Shown: positions 6,177 to 7,454 of the stretch, piece by piece
How positions within the stretch are numbered: the stretch's first letter is position 1
How the letters are laid out: each line of letters begins with the position of its first letter
From: an uncultured Ruminococcus sp.
GTDB taxonomy: Bacteria; Bacillota; Clostridia; Oscillospirales; Ruminococcaceae
DNA length: 7,454 nucleotides
Assembly (NCBI GenBank): GCA_937942105.1
Contig: CALDFS010000207.1
Location: 1 to 7,454 of the forward strand
Reading direction: 5' to 3'
Notes under the pieces: generated by a model
Databases searched by the model: none
Told to the model about the DNA's origin: nothing
The model's input: the letters and a program-made list of their open reading frames with translations, nothing else
Made by a program: the position numbers and the translations under genes

Positions 6177-6183
6177 ATATATC

Positions 6184-7302
6184 TTACTTCTCCAAAGTAC
6201 CATTAGAAAGCGCCTTCAGGTAAGCATTTATAAATCCATCCAAATCCCCATCCATAACCGCCTGAACATTGCCGTTCTCAAAGCCGGTTCTATGGTCTTT
6301 TACAAGGGTATAGGGCATGAAAACATATGAGCGGATCTGCGAGCCCCAGGCTATTTCCTTCTGAACGCCCTTTATATCCTCGATTTTCGCAAGGTGCTCG
6401 CGCTCCTTGATTTCAACCAGCTTGGCAACAAGCATTTTCATGGCGTATTCGCGGTTCTGAACCTGGCTGCGCTGGGTTTGGCAGGAGGTTACTATTCCGG
6501 TCGGAAGGTGAGTAAGCCTTACCGCCGAGGAGGTTTTGTTGATGTGCTGACCGCCTGCGCCGCTGGAACGGAAAACATCCATCTTAATATCCTCGGGGCG
6601 GATTTCTACGCTCATATCATCATCAATTTCAGGCATTACTTCAAGTGCCGAGAAGGATGTGTGGCGGGAACCGGAAGCGTCGAACGGCGAGATCCTTACC
6701 AAACGGTGTACCCCGGCCTCGCTTTTAAGATAGCCATAGGCGTTTTCGCCCTCTATGATTACGGATGCACTCTTTAAGCCGGCGTCTCCGCCGTCGAGAG
6801 TGTCTAAAATCGAGACTTTGTAGCCGTGTTGTTCGCCCCAGTGGACATACATTCGCAGGAGCATCTCCGTCCAGTCCTGAGCTTCGGTTCCGCCTGCGCC
6901 GGCGTGGAAGTTTAAAATCGCGTTTGAGTGGTCGTATTCACCGGTGAGAAGGGTGGAAAGGGTGAGTTTGTCTATCTTGTCGCAGAAGGCGTCGATCTCC
7001 TGCTTTATCTCTTCGATAAGCTCGTCGTCGTTCTCTTCCTTGTACATTTCTATCATGGTTGCAATGTCTTCCGCAGCCGCGTTAAGCTTGCGGTCATTTT
7101 CTACCGCATTTTCGAGAGATTTTGTTCTTTGCAGTATCTTCTGGGATTTATCCATATCATCCCAGAAGCCGGGTTCGGCGGCCTTGTTGTGAAGCTGTTC
7201 GATTTCCTCCTTGGCGGCCTCGATATTCAGAACGGAATGAAGCTCCCGCAGCTTAGGAAGATATTCCGTAAGCCTGCCGTTAAGCTCGTCAATAAGCAGC
7301 AT
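6184..7302 (-). CDS. prfB: Peptide chain release factor 2 (RF2), no programmed frameshift
   Basis: This is a 372-residue cytosolic factor that recognises UGA and UAA stop codons in the ribosomal A site and triggers release of the finished peptide. The SPF tripeptide that reads the stop codon is at 205-207 (RISPFDAS), and the catalytic GGQ is at 250-252 in SSGAGGQHINK; Gln252 is the usual target of PrmC methylation. Length and numbering match E. coli RF2, and residue 246 is Ser. The N-terminal helical domain is complete. RF2 genes in most bacteria need a +1 shift at CTT-TGA near codon 25. Here LHSVLNIEAA is read in one frame with CTG-AAT at that place, so the control loop is missing. GGAGG lies six bases before the ATG. 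It is convergent with the surface operon and ends at the shared terminator. Confidence 0.97.
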   Translation of the reverse strand: MLLIDELNGRLTEYLPKLRELHSVLNIEAAKEEIEQLHNKAAEPGFWDDMDKSQKILQRTKSLENAVENDRKLNAAAEDIATMIEMYKEENDDELIEEIKQEIDAFCDKIDKLTLSTLLTGEYDHSNAILNFHAGAGGTEAQDWTEMLLRMYVHWGEQHGYKVSILDTLDGGDAGLKSASVIIEGENAYGYLKSEAGVHRLVRISPFDASGSRHTSFSALEVMPEIDDDMSVEIRPEDIKMDVFRSSGAGGQHINKTSSAVRLTHLPTGIVTSCQTQRSQVQNREYAMKMLVAKLVEIKEREHLAKIEDIKGVQKEIAWGSQIRSYVFMPYTLVKDHRTGFENGNVQAVMDGDLDGFINAYLKALSNGTLEK

Positions 7303-7355
7303 AATATTCCTCCATATTATCAGGATAATTTTTCATTATAATAGCATACAAGGCT

Positions 7356-7384
7356 ATTATAGCATATTGCCGCATGAAAAGCAA
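7356..7384 (-). promoter_or_regulatory. Promoter of prfB
   Basis: The - strand reads TGCTATAAT (7364-7356), an extended -10, with TTGCTT (7384-7379) 17 bases upstream as a partial -35. A second TATAAT lies closer to the gene (7340-7335) but without a fitting -35. The expected start near 7349 gives a leader of roughly 45 bases. Nothing else is recognisable up to the window end. Confidence 0.62.
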
Positions 7385-7454
7385 GATGAAATTGAGCGAT
7401 GGCCACGGCAACAGCATTTACTTTTTAAGAATAAGATCAAGAGCAGAATTATTC

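Noticed and set aside
6394..7341. Several + strand open frames opposite prfB
   Set aside because: The - strand encodes a full RF2 with SPF and GGQ motifs; the + frames are its shadows and have no family resemblance.
7374..7454. Possible start of a divergent + strand gene (MKSKMKLSDGHGNS...), or on the - strand the end of an upstream gene (…NNSALDLILKK, stop at 7418-7420)
   Set aside because: The + frame has no ribosome-binding site or promoter. The - strand tail is only 11 codons before the window edge. Either could be real, but neither can be supported here.

Overview
The window looks like a Clostridia chromosome, most likely a gut Oscillospiraceae/Ruminococcus-type bacterium. The evidence is GGAGG ribosome-binding sites, TTGACA/TATACT-type promoters, moderate GC content, a UPF0210 (PFL) protein and peptide chain release factor 2 as housekeeping flanks, and large secreted proteins built from CHAP, InlB B-repeat, cohesin and dockerin modules. 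The genus assignment is inference.

Layout. Bases 1-215 hold the C-terminal end of a PFL-family (UPF0210/DUF711) gene on the + strand, followed by a hairpin terminator. A small Cro/CI-type (XRE) regulator lies on the - strand (363-647) with its own strong terminator. Its promoter faces a near-consensus + strand promoter across a short divergent region that contains several AGTAT/ATACT half-sites and two palindromes. From that promoter runs a two-gene operon (793-3858 and 3871-6111, 12 bases apart) encoding secreted, multidomain surface proteins. A bidirectional terminator (6131-6176) separates the operon from the convergent prfB gene (6184-7302, - strand). The last 150 bases hold the prfB promoter and nothing else I can name.

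The operon. The first protein (1021 aa) has, in order, a signal peptide, a CHAP-like cysteine amidase/endopeptidase domain, two SH3-like domains, a short Cys-rich module, InlB B-repeats (the first split by an unrecognised domain of about 180 residues), a cohesin domain and a C-terminal type I-like dockerin. The second protein (746 aa) has a signal peptide, a cohesin domain related to the one in the first protein, eleven to twelve CxxC modules, an acidic linker and a C-terminal NPPTG-hydrophobic-KRK sorting signal.

How they may work together (inference). The second protein would be fixed to the wall by sortase and would display a cohesin. The first protein could dock onto that cohesin through its dockerin and offer its own cohesin to the next copy, giving a chain or a mixed assembly that carries a wall hydrolase. 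The divergent regulator probably controls both promoters. This compact cohesin/dockerin/anchor set with a CHAP enzyme rather than a glycoside hydrolase, placed between housekeeping genes, is the most interesting part of the window.
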